Below, one piece after another: positions 1-8,851 of a stretch of DNA of 64,000 nt. The stretch's first letter is position 1. The number at the start of each line of letters is the position of its first letter. This DNA comes from Lodderomyces elongisporus. Taxonomy: Eukaryota; Ascomycota; Pichiomycetes; Serinales; Debaryomycetaceae. The stretch is taken from NCBI RefSeq assembly GCF_030384665.1, contig NC_083676.1:1054001-1118000 (forward strand), given 5' to 3'. The notes beneath the pieces were generated by a model. It ran no database searches. It saw only the letters and a list, made by a program, of their open reading frames with translations, and was not told the origin of the DNA. The position numbers and the translations under genes are program-made.

Positions 1-2607
1 AACTTTGAATAATGGAGTAATCCTCAGCGACGCGCTCCCCAAAGTAACAGTCTTTTTTGCCGGATTTGAAGAAGACAATGAAGAACTGACAATTACTGCT
101 TGCGGTCGCTGACCTTGACCTTGTTCTTGCAGAGTGCCAGTGATCGACTGGAAAAGAGGATTGTTTCCATACGGATTCTGCGTATTGATATTTGCCAACG
201 GTTGGGTTTGTTGTTGTTGTGATTGTTGAAGGAACAGCGGTTGCGATGATTGTGGTTGCAGTTGTTGCAGAAACCCGCCAGAGGTAGACAAACCACCTGC
301 AAAATTTCCAAAGCCACCACCGACAGTATTACTATTATTACTATTATTATTATTATTGTTATTGTTATTGTTGGTGTTATTTCCACCACCAAATAAACCA
401 CCAGTTCCAGTGCCAGTTCCAATGCCGTTTTGTGCTGGCTTAGAACCAAATAATCCACCAGAAGTAGAAGAACTACCACCACCGAATAATCCGCCGCCCG
501 TGGCACCAGATGCAGTGCTTTGTTGCTGGCCACCGCTTCCAAATAAACCACCAGTTGCACCACCAACGCCAGGTTTAGATCCAAATAACCCACCTGCAGA
601 AGAGCCATTACCAAAAGCATTGCTATTTTGCTGTTGCTGGTTTTGGTTGCCTCCACCAAATAATACACCCGAGCTACCCAATGTGTTCAGTTGGCCGCCA
701 AAAAGTCCGCCACCTGTAGATCCAGCTGGCTTTGAGCCAAAGAGTCCTCCGCCACTAGATTGTGGCTGCTGCTGTTGCTGTCCAAATAGTCCACCAGAAG
801 TGCCCTGTTGAGTATTGTTTCCAAATAATCCACCACCAGTTGTTCCAGCTGGCTTTGAACCAAAGAGACCACCAGATGTGTTATTTTGTTGATTACCACC
901 GCCAAACAAGCCACCAGTATTGTTTTGCCCAAAAGCTGATGTTGTTCCAGTAGCAGCAGGCTTAGAACCAAAGAGACCCCCGCCACTCTGTTGATTGCTA
1001 TTGTTTTGACCAAACAAGCCACCACCTTGATTTGACTGCAGTTGGTTCAGTTGACCAAACAAACCACCGGATGTTCCAGAACCAAATCCGGTTGCCGGCT
1101 TGTTTGCTCCAAAAACGTTGTTACTATTGTTGTTGTTCAGTTGTCCAAACAAACCGCCACCGCCACCGCCACCGCCAGCGCTGCCTGATCCGAAAGCATT
1201 TGTATTTGATTGCCCAAACAATCCACCACCACCACCACCACTTCCAGACCCTGTGTTATTCGAGCCGCCAAATACAGAACCTGTATTGGTGGCACCAAAT
1301 GCACCCCCGCCTAGAGCATTGCTGTTGTTGTTTTGTCCAAATGGCGAATTTGAACTTGCACCAAACGCATTACCAGTGTTTGAATTAGATGCTCCAAAAG
1401 GCGAATTGGTGCTACCACCAAACCCAGTGCCTCCCTGTCCAAAAGCACCACCACCACCAGTGTTGGAGCCAAATGCATTTCCAGTAGTGTTTGTAGAACC
1501 AAGTCCACCAAACCCGGTTGCTGGTTTAGCACCAAAAGCACCGCCTCCACTACCAAATGCATTTGTTGCTCCTCCGCTATTACCAAATGCACCACCACCT
1601 GTAGCGTTTGTTGCACCAAAAGGTGATGGGTTTTGAGCAGAACCAAATGCTCCTGTAGATTGACCGTTCAGACCAAATGGAGAACCGGTTGGTTTGTTAA
1701 AAGATGAGCCAAAAGCAGAACCACTAGCATTGCCACCAAATGGCGACGATGTATTGTTGTTCTGCGACCCAAAGAGACCACCACCCAAAGGTTGTTGAGA
1801 TGATCCAAAACCAAAACCTGTTCCAGTAGCACCAGCTCCTCCAACCCCAGCACCAGTCCCAGCACCAGCACCAGCTTGGTTGGCGAACCTTCGCCCTTGC
1901 TCATAATCCTTCAATCTCAACTCTTCAAACGAAAAGTTTTTATATTCAGACATACAGCAAATATTTTGAAAAACGTTATTAATATTGGCTGAGTCCTTTT
2001 CAGTAAATGGAGTAAAAGCCCTACCGGCTGTTCCATTATTAACGTTTGGATCAATTGCTGCTGAGGTTCCAAATGCATTGGTTGTTGCGGTTGTCGCTGT
2101 TCCACCAAAGGGCGATGAAGTTGTATTTCCTGTGCCAAAACCACCAAACGTAGATGATGTAGCGGGTTTACTTCCGAAAAGCCCACCTCCAGACGATGTG
2201 CCAAATGCAGATGTGCCTGCTGTCGAATTGGCATTTCCAAACACAGAGGAAGGCTGGGTCAGTTGCTGTGGTTGTTGCTGTTGTTGGCCAAAAGGAGATA
2301 AAGCAGTGTTTGTTTGTGTGCCAAAGAGTCCACCATTACTACCAACACCACCAATGCCTCCGGTGTTACTACCAAATGCGCCGCCGGATCCAAATGTAGA
2401 TGGTTGCTGCTGTTGTTGTTGTTGCTGTTGTTGTTGTGCTGTTGTTGTATTGTTGTTATTTCCAAATAAACCTCCACCACCAGTAGTGCTGCTACCGAAT
2501 GGCGAAGCGCCAGCTTGAGTAGTACCTCCTCCACCAAATGGAGAGTTTGCTGGGTTGGCGGTATTGTTTCCAAAGCCACCAAAACCAGAAGATGAGCTTC
2601 CAAACAT
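1..2607 (-). CDS. NUP116: FG/GLFG nucleoporin, NUP116/NUP98 type (3' end outside window)
   Basis: The ATG is at 2607-2605, and the frame stays open to base 1, giving 869 codons with the C-terminus missing. I read about 60 FG dipeptides. In the first part they are mostly AFG/PFG/GFG; from the middle on most are GLFG, often as GGLFGSKP. At about residues 200-240 the FG field is interrupted by a GLEBS-like segment (CCMSEYKNFSFEELRLKDYE, M at residue 219), the binding site for the mRNA-export factor Gle2. In S. cerevisiae only Nup116 carries it, not Nup100. Known role: lining of the central transport channel of the nuclear pore, with Gle2/Mex67-dependent mRNA export. The C-terminal pore-anchoring (NUP98 autoproteolytic-type) domain would lie off the left edge. 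CTG codons fall only in polar FG spacers (e.g. FGQ-CTG-N), where serine fits. The frame is easy to miss because no stop lies in the window. Confidence 0.9.
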   Translation of the reverse strand, partial: MFGSSSSGFGGFGNNTANPANSPFGGGGTTQAGASPFGSSTTGGGGLFGNNNNTTTAQQQQQQQQQQQPSTFGSGGAFGSNTGGIGGVGSNGGLFGTQTNTALSPFGQQQQQPQQLTQPSSVFGNANSTAGTSAFGTSSGGGLFGSKPATSSTFGGFGTGNTTSSPFGGTATTATTNAFGTSAAIDPNVNNGTAGRAFTPFTEKDSANINNVFQNICCMSEYKNFSFEELRLKDYEQGRRFANQAGAGAGTGAGVGGAGATGTGFGFGSSQQPLGGGLFGSQNNNTSSPFGGNASGSAFGSSFNKPTGSPFGLNGQSTGAFGSAQNPSPFGATNATGGGAFGNSGGATNAFGSGGGAFGAKPATGFGGLGSTNTTGNAFGSNTGGGGAFGQGGTGFGGSTNSPFGASNSNTGNAFGASSNSPFGQNNNSNALGGGAFGATNTGSVFGGSNNTGSGSGGGGGGLFGQSNTNAFGSGSAGGGGGGGGLFGQLNNNNSNNVFGANKPATGFGSGTSGGLFGQLNQLQSNQGGGLFGQNNSNQQSGGGLFGSKPAATGTTSAFGQNNTGGLFGGGNQQNNTSGGLFGSKPAGTTGGGLFGNNTQQGTSGGLFGQQQQQPQSSGGGLFGSKPAGSTGGGLFGGQLNTLGSSGVLFGGGNQNQQQQNSNAFGNGSSAGGLFGSKPGVGGATGGLFGSGGQQQSTASGATGGGLFGGGSSSTSGGLFGSKPAQNGIGTGTGTGGLFGGGNNTNNNNNNNNNNSNNSNTVGGGFGNFAGGLSTSGGFLQQLQPQSSQPLFLQQSQQQQTQPLANINTQNPYGNNPLFQSITGTLQEQGQGQRPQAVIVSSSLSSSNPAKKTVTLGSASLRITPLFKV

Positions 2608-2957
2608 TTGCAAAGTGATTCAAGGATTGTTCAATTGATTTAGAGATTGTAAAGAGAAGAACAAAAGTAAAGAGGAAAGGAAAAAGTAAAACGAAGAGAA
2701 AAGGAGCATGCGAAGGAGAGCGAGGGGAGAGGAAGAAGAAGAAGAAGGTTTTTCTTCAAAGTTGTCAGTTTAAAATCACAAGTATTGTATATTTCCAAAT
2801 TTTTTTTTTTTTTCCTACAAAGCGAGAAAAAAGTTGGTTACATGTGTTTCACCGCTACCAAATATGTTCTCAAATCGGGGTTCTTTACTTTTTTTTTTAT
2901 TATTTTTTCTATTTTCTATGTTCTATTTTTTCTATTTTCTGTTTTCTTATACTATGT

Positions 2958-4245
2958 CTAACGTGTTACTTTTTGTTTCTTAGTTACTTTATTGATAATG
3001 TCATCATCATCATTTTCCCTTTCTTCCGCTTTTATTGTCTTGTTAGTTTTCCTTTTTGAAGCTGTTGCTTTTGCATTTTTTTTGGTCTTTGCTTCATATT
3101 TTTTCAAATGCTCCAGCCTTTCTTTTTGTCCTGCTGTTGATAGTTGATCTCTTTTCTCGATATATTCTGCATCGTCAACCAGTTTTCCCTCGAGCCACTC
3201 TAAAAGCTTGATTTCCTCTCCGTATATCTCATCTGTTTCGTTTTTTTCAATTGGTGTTTCCAACACAATGGGAATATTTTGCAATCTTTTGCAATTGGCA
3301 ATGGCTCTGAATACCTCCAACCCTAAAAATCCTTGGCCTAGTTTCTGATGCAAGTCTCTGTTGGCACCAAGAGGTGCTTTTGAATCGTTTAAATGTATCG
3401 CGCTGAGATATTCTGCACCTATGAGATCATCGAAATTTTGCAAAAAGTCCTCTAGTTTGGTAGCATCCAGTATATCATACCCTGCAGCAAACGAGTGACA
3501 AGTGTCTAAACAAACACCAACTCTGGATTTATCCTCAATCATATCAATGACGTCTTTAATGTCTTGCAAGTTGGAGCCGATCAAGTTGCCATGACCAGCC
3601 ATGTTTTCAAGTACTATTTTTACAAAGTTTGTTTCTTTAATTGCGCGGTTGATGTTTGTAGCTAGTCGAGTCAATGCTTCCTCATGGTTGCCGTCTAAGC
3701 TTGAACCAGGGTGGAAATTGTATAAACCGATATTGAGCAACTCGCATCTTTTTAAATCATCGACAAATGAAACGTAGGCCTTCTCGGCTTTCTCAAAATC
3801 GGGGTTTCCCAAATTTAACAAGTATGAGCCATGGGGTAATATATCTGTGCGTGGATTGTAGTTATGCGTGGAGCACAACTCGTGAAACTTTTTGACATCA
3901 TCTGGGTTGTATTCTGGAGACACCCACTTTCTTGGTGATTTGAGAAACAAGGCAAAGCTATTAGCACCAATATCCCTAGCGTTGGTCACTGCGTTATAAA
4001 CACCACCAGAAGCTCCAACGTGAGCACCAAATTTGAATTTGGTGGTTAAATTGCGTTCATACTTGGGCGTAAATTCAACCTTTACTTTCGGCGCCTTGCT
4101 AATAGAGTTTGGTGAGTTAGTCAATTAGTTATTTAAACACAGGTACACAGGCAGAGTAGTACTAGTAGTAGTAAGACTAGTAGTGGTAGTATTAGTAGTA
4201 ATAGTACTAGTACTAGTGCTAGGGCACATACACTTTTGGTGGCAT
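2958..4245 (-). CDS. APN1: AP endonuclease 1 (endonuclease IV family), spliced
   Basis: Exon 1 is 4245-4232 (14 bases), the intron is 4231-4099, and exon 2 is 4098-2958, giving 384 residues. The protein is a class II AP endonuclease TIM barrel that cuts DNA 5' to abasic sites and trims 3' blocks in base excision repair. The zinc-site motifs of the family are all present in order: KFGAH, NFHPGS, VLENMAG, CLDTCHSFAAG, HLNDSKAPLGANRDLHQK and VLETP. The C-terminal about 70 residues are lysine-rich (KKYEAKTKK, SKRKTNK, KKQKVTR), like the nuclear-targeting tail of yeast Apn1. The body aligns closely with S. cerevisiae Apn1 as I remember it. Without splicing, the frame would start at 4124 and give 388 residues with a different N-terminus. 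Splicing is preferred because it supplies GTATGT, GACTAAC and TAG and restores frame. An MCB box lies 52 bp upstream of the first ATG. Confidence 0.93.
4099..4231 (-). other. APN1: Predicted spliceosomal intron in APN1 (133 nt)
   Basis: On the minus strand the 5' splice site is GTATGT (4231-4226). The branch site is GACTAAC (4122-4116), one base off the yeast consensus TACTAAC. The 3' splice site is ATTAG ending at 4099, about 18 nt after the branch A. Joining 14-nt exon 1 to exon 2 restores the reading frame and gives MPPKVKAPK at the start. Unspliced RNA read from the same ATG hits a stop after eight codons. The intron body is filled by a TAG/TAC trinucleotide microsatellite (about 4149-4215). 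Confidence 0.75.
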
Positions 4246-5354
4246 TGTGATTAATGATGTTTTAGCTGCTGTTTTGCAAAGTCTATCATTTAAACCACGC
4301 GTAAATTCATCATCATATTTTTTTATTTTTTTTGGTTCTTCAATTGCATTCTGAGGGAAAGTGTTGATTGTGTGATTGTGTGAAAACAAAGACCACAAAG
4401 CCGCACAAAACACGGCACCGCCCGTATTCACGTCGAATTCTTTTTTTTCTCTTGTTCTTCTTCTTTTTCTGTATATTTCCTATCTTGGCTAATTGCACGT
4501 GAGGACTAGTGCCTTGTAGGTCGTGCACATTCTCCTTCTCAATACACAAGACTCTCTCTCTATCTTTTTGTTTGCTTCTTCCTATTCTTTTTTGTAAGAA
4601 TTTTCTTAATGGATGGAATCAAAAACAAGAACCTAAAATTGAAAGATCAAAACCTGTCATATTTCGAATATTTGAATCAAGTTCTTTTTTTCTTCCTTTT
4701 CTTGTTTTTTTTTTGGATAAATTCTCCACCACCTTTTCAAAAATTATTTATTGTTGTTGTTGTTGTTGCTGTTGTTGTTGTCTAAAATCATATGTTTCGA
4801 GTGCCAGTAACTAATGTGCGGAATTTAATGGTAGCTTTGTAATCCATATTTATTGTGAGTTTGTTGCCTATATTGCTATCTACAATTGTTAGTGTTAGTA
4901 AAGGTGTTGTTGGTGTGTGTACCAACACAGTTTTTTTGTTATCTTTCTTCTCATACCTGCTTACGTAACACAAACACTACGATGATTAGGTAGCACCTGC
5001 TGAATATAGATAATAGAAAAAAAAAAATTTAACAAGAGAAAAAAAAAAGAAAAAGAACAACAAAAGACGAACAATATTTATACAGAGATATTGCAAATTT
5101 GACTTCTGGCTGTAGATATATATCAACAACCACAGTTTTTACAAAAAAAAAAAAAAACAACATACACCGTCATTCCATTAGGTTTTATTTATTTATTTTT
5201 CTTTCTTTTTCGTCATCTTCCCTTACTTCCTCTCTCTTACACACACAGACAAACACACAGACAAACACACAGACACTCACACAGACACACTCTATCTCTC
5301 TGTTATCACACAGCTCAATACTTTTACTTATTTTCTCAGCTGAACCTCCTTCGA
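4246..5354. other. Divergent intergenic region APN1 / transporter
   Basis: No gene is seen in these 1.1 kb. It holds the APN1 promoter (ACGCGT at 4297), a CACGTG at 4496-4501, a GTT/GCT trinucleotide run near 4753-4785, and A-rich tracts. An AC / ACAGACAA repeat at about 5231-5292 lies just upstream of the transporter start codon. Short frames here are low-complexity and not convincing. Confidence 0.7.
4297..4302. promoter_or_regulatory. MCB-like ACGCGT box upstream of APN1
   Basis: A perfect ACGCGT lies 52 bp before the predicted APN1 start codon. In yeasts this is the MBF (Mbp1/Swi6) site that drives G1/S expression of DNA replication and repair genes. Its use here is inferred from sequence and position only. 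Confidence 0.5.
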
Positions 5355-6734
5355 ATGGCATCTTCGCTAATGAATGTACGACTTAGTATACTCCGATATA
5401 TACACGCATTCCTCATACCAGATAGTTCGCTCCACGCAAGGCAGAAATGGATTTTGGGCCTTATCAATTTAGCCACTGTTGTTATCTTTTGGGTGCTCTC
5501 GAGCTTTCTAGTCAACGCCATGGTGGAGGATGATGAATATAGAAAACCATTTTTTATTACATGGACGAACACGAGTTGTTTCAGTTTATACATTATTCCA
5601 TACTTGAGACTAAAGAATATGTCATTGAAACAATTCATGACAAAAATGAGAAGAGGTTGGAGATATAGTCGAGTTTCAGATAAACAAAGAGGAGCAAAAG
5701 CTGGAACTGGAGCTGGAACCGGTGAGGAAAGCATTAGCGGGTCTGTTAGAAGTAGCAGTCCATACGGATCAGACGATAACGAAAACAATAACATCTCGAC
5801 GATGAATGTGATTGAAGACGAAGAGAATGATGTCGAGTCGAATTTGATTAGCGTCAAATCAAGGCCATCCACGCTAGACGGTACTTGCAGCGAAGCTTTT
5901 GCTAATGAGGATTCCACAGAAGATGGTATACTTGATGTGGGTATATTTGAGACTTTCCAATTATCGCTACTGTTTATCATCCTCTGGTTTACAGCAAACT
6001 TGGTCACCAACGCATCACTTTCCTACACTTCAGTGGCATCACAGACCATCTTATCATCTACATCGTCATTCTTTACGCTAATCATTGGGTTTTTAAAATC
6101 TGTTGAGAAAGTAAGTCAGAGCAAAGTATTGGGCATTTTACTCAGCTTTGCTGGTGTTTTGATAGTGACCAAGGCTGATACTACGGCTACTTCCTCCAAT
6201 CCCATAGATACAAACCCAAACGCAGACCCAAACAAATCGACATTGGTCATCATATGGGGCAACTTACTCGCCTTGGCAGGTGCCCTCATCTACGGCATTT
6301 ATACAATCCTACTAAAACAAAAAATCACAATTCCAAACTCACACAAGGAAAGAAACTTGAATACACATTTGTTCTTTGGCTTTGTCGGACTCATATGCTT
6401 CTTAGGGCTCTGGCCTATCTTGATAATTTTACATTTCACAGGGGTAGAAGAGTTTGAACTTCCACCAACTTTGTTAATGACAGAATTGCTTATAATCAAT
6501 GCAGGCATTACATTTATAAGTGACTTTTGTTGGTGTAATGCTGTGCTTTTGACTAGTCCGTTAACAGTGACTGTTGGTCTTTCAATGACTATTCCGCTCG
6601 CTATGATCGGAGATTGGGTGTTTAAAGGTTTCCAACTAAATTTAGTATACATCTTTGGTGCTGTAATTGTCACAACTGGCTTTTTGATTATTAATAAAGA
6701 AGAAGAGGATGATTTTGTTATAGATGAACTTTGA
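5355..6734 (+). CDS. Vacuolar drug/metabolite-type transporter, THI74/YML018C-like (SLC35F)
   Basis: The gene encodes 459 residues. The N-terminal half has two membrane segments (about residues 30-55 and 70-87). A hydrophilic, Gly/Ser/Asp/Glu-rich loop follows at about 95-190. Then comes a run of about eight further membrane segments with the tandem EamA pattern (SLSYTSVASQTILSSTSS, later GITFISDFCWCNAVLLTSPL). It ends in an acidic tail (NKEEEDD). The family is the multi-pass DMT superfamily. In S. cerevisiae the two homologues are THI74 (YDR438W) and YML018C, the latter reported at the vacuolar membrane; the substrate is not established. A single homologue lying between the YML- and YDR-type neighbours fits a pre-duplication state. 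The start was chosen because the N-terminal residues match the family (IHAFLIPDSSLHARQKWILG) and no earlier in-frame ATG extends it. Confidence 0.88.
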   Translation: MASSLMNVRLSILRYIHAFLIPDSSLHARQKWILGLINLATVVIFWVLSSFLVNAMVEDDEYRKPFFITWTNTSCFSLYIIPYLRLKNMSLKQFMTKMRRGWRYSRVSDKQRGAKAGTGAGTGEESISGSVRSSSPYGSDDNENNNISTMNVIEDEENDVESNLISVKSRPSTLDGTCSEAFANEDSTEDGILDVGIFETFQLSLLFIILWFTANLVTNASLSYTSVASQTILSSTSSFFTLIIGFLKSVEKVSQSKVLGILLSFAGVLIVTKADTTATSSNPIDTNPNADPNKSTLVIIWGNLLALAGALIYGIYTILLKQKITIPNSHKERNLNTHLFFGFVGLICFLGLWPILIILHFTGVEEFELPPTLLMTELLIINAGITFISDFCWCNAVLLTSPLTVTVGLSMTIPLAMIGDWVFKGFQLNLVYIFGAVIVTTGFLIINKEEEDDFVIDEL

Positions 6735-6921
6735 TAGATATAAAGACTTGATTTACATAAATGGAAGCTCTAGTATTTTATGTATTGTTTTTTTTGTTTT
6801 TGTTTTTATTTTGCTTCCTTCTTTCCTTCCTTTCTTCCTTTCTCTCTAATAATATACGTGCATTCTTCTAGCCGAGTTAGAGAAACCAAAAGAGATTCAT
6901 AGAGAACACACACACACACAC

Positions 6922-6955
<34 letters not shown>

Positions 6956-7226
6956 TTATAAAGTTATTTATGTTTGGAATGGACGTGTTAATTGAGTTAT
7001 CTGTCCACCTCATAAACCTTTTCTTTTCTTTTCCTGGTTTTTTTTTTCTCCCACTTTTGCGATTCATTTTAAATATCGATTTAGTCTCTTGAAAATACAA
7101 ACGCGGTACCAATCGATACTTGCAAATTCTAAACTTTTTTGTTTGTTATAGTTTGGTTTCCCAGTACAACACCATTCTTGAACTTTTTCTTCTCTAGTTT
7201 TCTCCTTCCTTCTTGTTCAATTAAAA
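6735..7226. other. Intergenic region with AC and AT dinucleotide tracts
   Basis: No gene is seen. An (AC)n tract at 6906-6922 runs straight into an (AT)n tract at 6924-6949. The rest is T-rich terminator of the transporter and promoter of the OST gene. Confidence 0.7.
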
Positions 7227-8315
7227 ATGCTCAGGCAATGGGTTTTATACTTGGTATACACTCTCTTCACATTCCTTCTTCAGTCTACATGTGTAATTGC
7301 TACTGGTAAACGACTAACCCAACTAGCAGTTGAAAATAATATGGCCGACCCTCACTTGGGATACATTATTCCCATAGCAAACAGTGATATCTCGATCCTT
7401 GATGGTAAAAGGGATTACTACACTTTAATTACTATCACTTCAACAAATCCACAACATGGGTGTTTACTATGTCAAGAGATCACTCCAGTTCTCGCTAAAG
7501 TCTCCAAATTATGGCATGCAGATTATTCAGCGTCCAATTTCCTACATTTTGTCACTGTGGACTTGAATGACGATACAAACAAACCGATTTTTAGGAGTTT
7601 GAATGTGGGAACTGTGCCGCATATATGGATGGTGCCGCCAAGCTCTGTCAATGAAAATCGTGAAAATCGTGAAAGTGGTGAAAGTGATGAGGAAAACAGG
7701 ACCAAGTTTGACTTTCATTCTGTTCCCTTTGATGAATTTGCTATACCTAAAGGCTCACAGCATCAACAAGTCTTGGCGCTTGCAAAATTCATAGGACACC
7801 ATACACAACATACTTTGATGATCAGAGATGAAAACGCCATGGAAAAGTTTATTAAGACATTTATCGTCGTGTTTTCCGTGGTTGTATTGATAAAGAAAAA
7901 GGGACCCGAGATGATCACAAGTGTCCCCAAAAGAATGGTTATATGCTTCCTTGCAATCATTGCTATACTTCTATTTACAGCCGGGTATCAATTTACTGTA
8001 CAGAATCAAGTGCCTTTTATTGCAAAGTCAAACAAGGGCGAAGTAGTGTTTATTTCTGGTGGGATGCAGTATCAATTTGCGGTGGAAGTGGCGATTGTGG
8101 CAAGTACATATGCAGCGATGGCTACGACTACGTTGCTGTTGATAAATTTAGGACAATACCAAGTCAATGAGAAAAGTATTATTAAAGTGGAAAAATTGAG
8201 GATAGGGCTAATTATTGTGCATTGCTTAATAATATATGTGTTGTATAGTTGCTTGACTAGTCTCATGATGAAGAAAAATAGTGGATATCCATATGAATTG
8301 AGCAGGTTGTTCTAA
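7227..8315 (+). CDS. OST3/OST6: Oligosaccharyltransferase oxidoreductase subunit Ost3/Ost6
   Basis: The gene encodes 362 residues (yeast Ost3 350, Ost6 332). A signal peptide occupies about residues 1-25. A lumenal thioredoxin-like domain carries a CLLC (CxxC) redox motif at residues 79-82. Four membrane segments follow at about 205-225, 233-252, 275-300 and 317-340. The family holds nascent chains by mixed disulphide so that nearby Asn residues are N-glycosylated, and it belongs to the Stt3 complex in the ER. Within the lumenal domain there is a short polar insertion (about residues 143-158) built from repeats of the codons for Glu-Asn-Arg / Glu-Ser-Gly, probably a recent microsatellite expansion. 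The neighbours (YML018C-like, UNG1) are the neighbours of OST6 (YML019W) in S. cerevisiae, which favours orthology to OST6. Confidence 0.88.
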   Translation: MLRQWVLYLVYTLFTFLLQSTCVIATGKRLTQLAVENNMADPHLGYIIPIANSDISILDGKRDYYTLITITSTNPQHGCLLCQEITPVLAKVSKLWHADYSASNFLHFVTVDLNDDTNKPIFRSLNVGTVPHIWMVPPSSVNENRENRESGESDEENRTKFDFHSVPFDEFAIPKGSQHQQVLALAKFIGHHTQHTLMIRDENAMEKFIKTFIVVFSVVVLIKKKGPEMITSVPKRMVICFLAIIAILLFTAGYQFTVQNQVPFIAKSNKGEVVFISGGMQYQFAVEVAIVASTYAAMATTTLLLINLGQYQVNEKSIIKVEKLRIGLIIVHCLIIYVLYSCLTSLMMKKNSGYPYELSRLF

Positions 8316-8851
8316 TACAAATTTTGAAGAGAGAGAAAAAGAAAAAGAAAAGTAGCATATATAAGAATTTACGTTTGAAAGCAATTATTGAATGTTTCAC
8401 AGCATTGGTATCAGCTAGATTGAATGAAAAGAAATAACTAATACAGTATGATAGGAAGGAAACGACGGAACGAAGAAAGGAACAAAATACTGATTGTGAA
8501 ATGCAACTTATTCCGCGTCGCGTGCACTCTATTTGTGTGGAAATAGAAATGAAAAAAAAAAAAAAAAATAAAGAAATCAAAAAATCAAAAGATTAGAAAC
8601 AATATCACCAACAAAGTCTCATAAACCGCCGTTGAGACTAAATTCCGCCGCAAAGTTTCTACATTCATTTGTTGTATCTATCCACATACTTTTTAGATAT
8701 ATCTACCATTGTATTATATATTTATATACATATCTACTAACAACCATTTTTTATTTTATTGCGGATTCCTTTTTATTTTTATATATAGGAAAATAAAAAC
8801 ATTTTTGGGCGGTACAGTTATTTTATATATAATTTTCAAATTTCAAACAAG
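8316..8851. other. Intergenic region OST3/6 - UNG1
   Basis: No gene is seen. A G+C-rich patch CCGCGTCGCGTG near 8513-8525 contains CGCGT overlaps that resemble half MCB sites, about 330 bp before UNG1. A poly-A tract lies near 8552. The region just upstream of UNG1 is TA-rich (TATATATA about 30 bp before the ATG). Confidence 0.55.

Noticed and set aside
356..2518. Plus-strand Pro/Asn-rich and other frames opposite the nucleoporin
   Set aside because: They are reverse-frame shadows of GLFG repeat codons; the minus-strand FG frame with a GLEBS motif explains the region.
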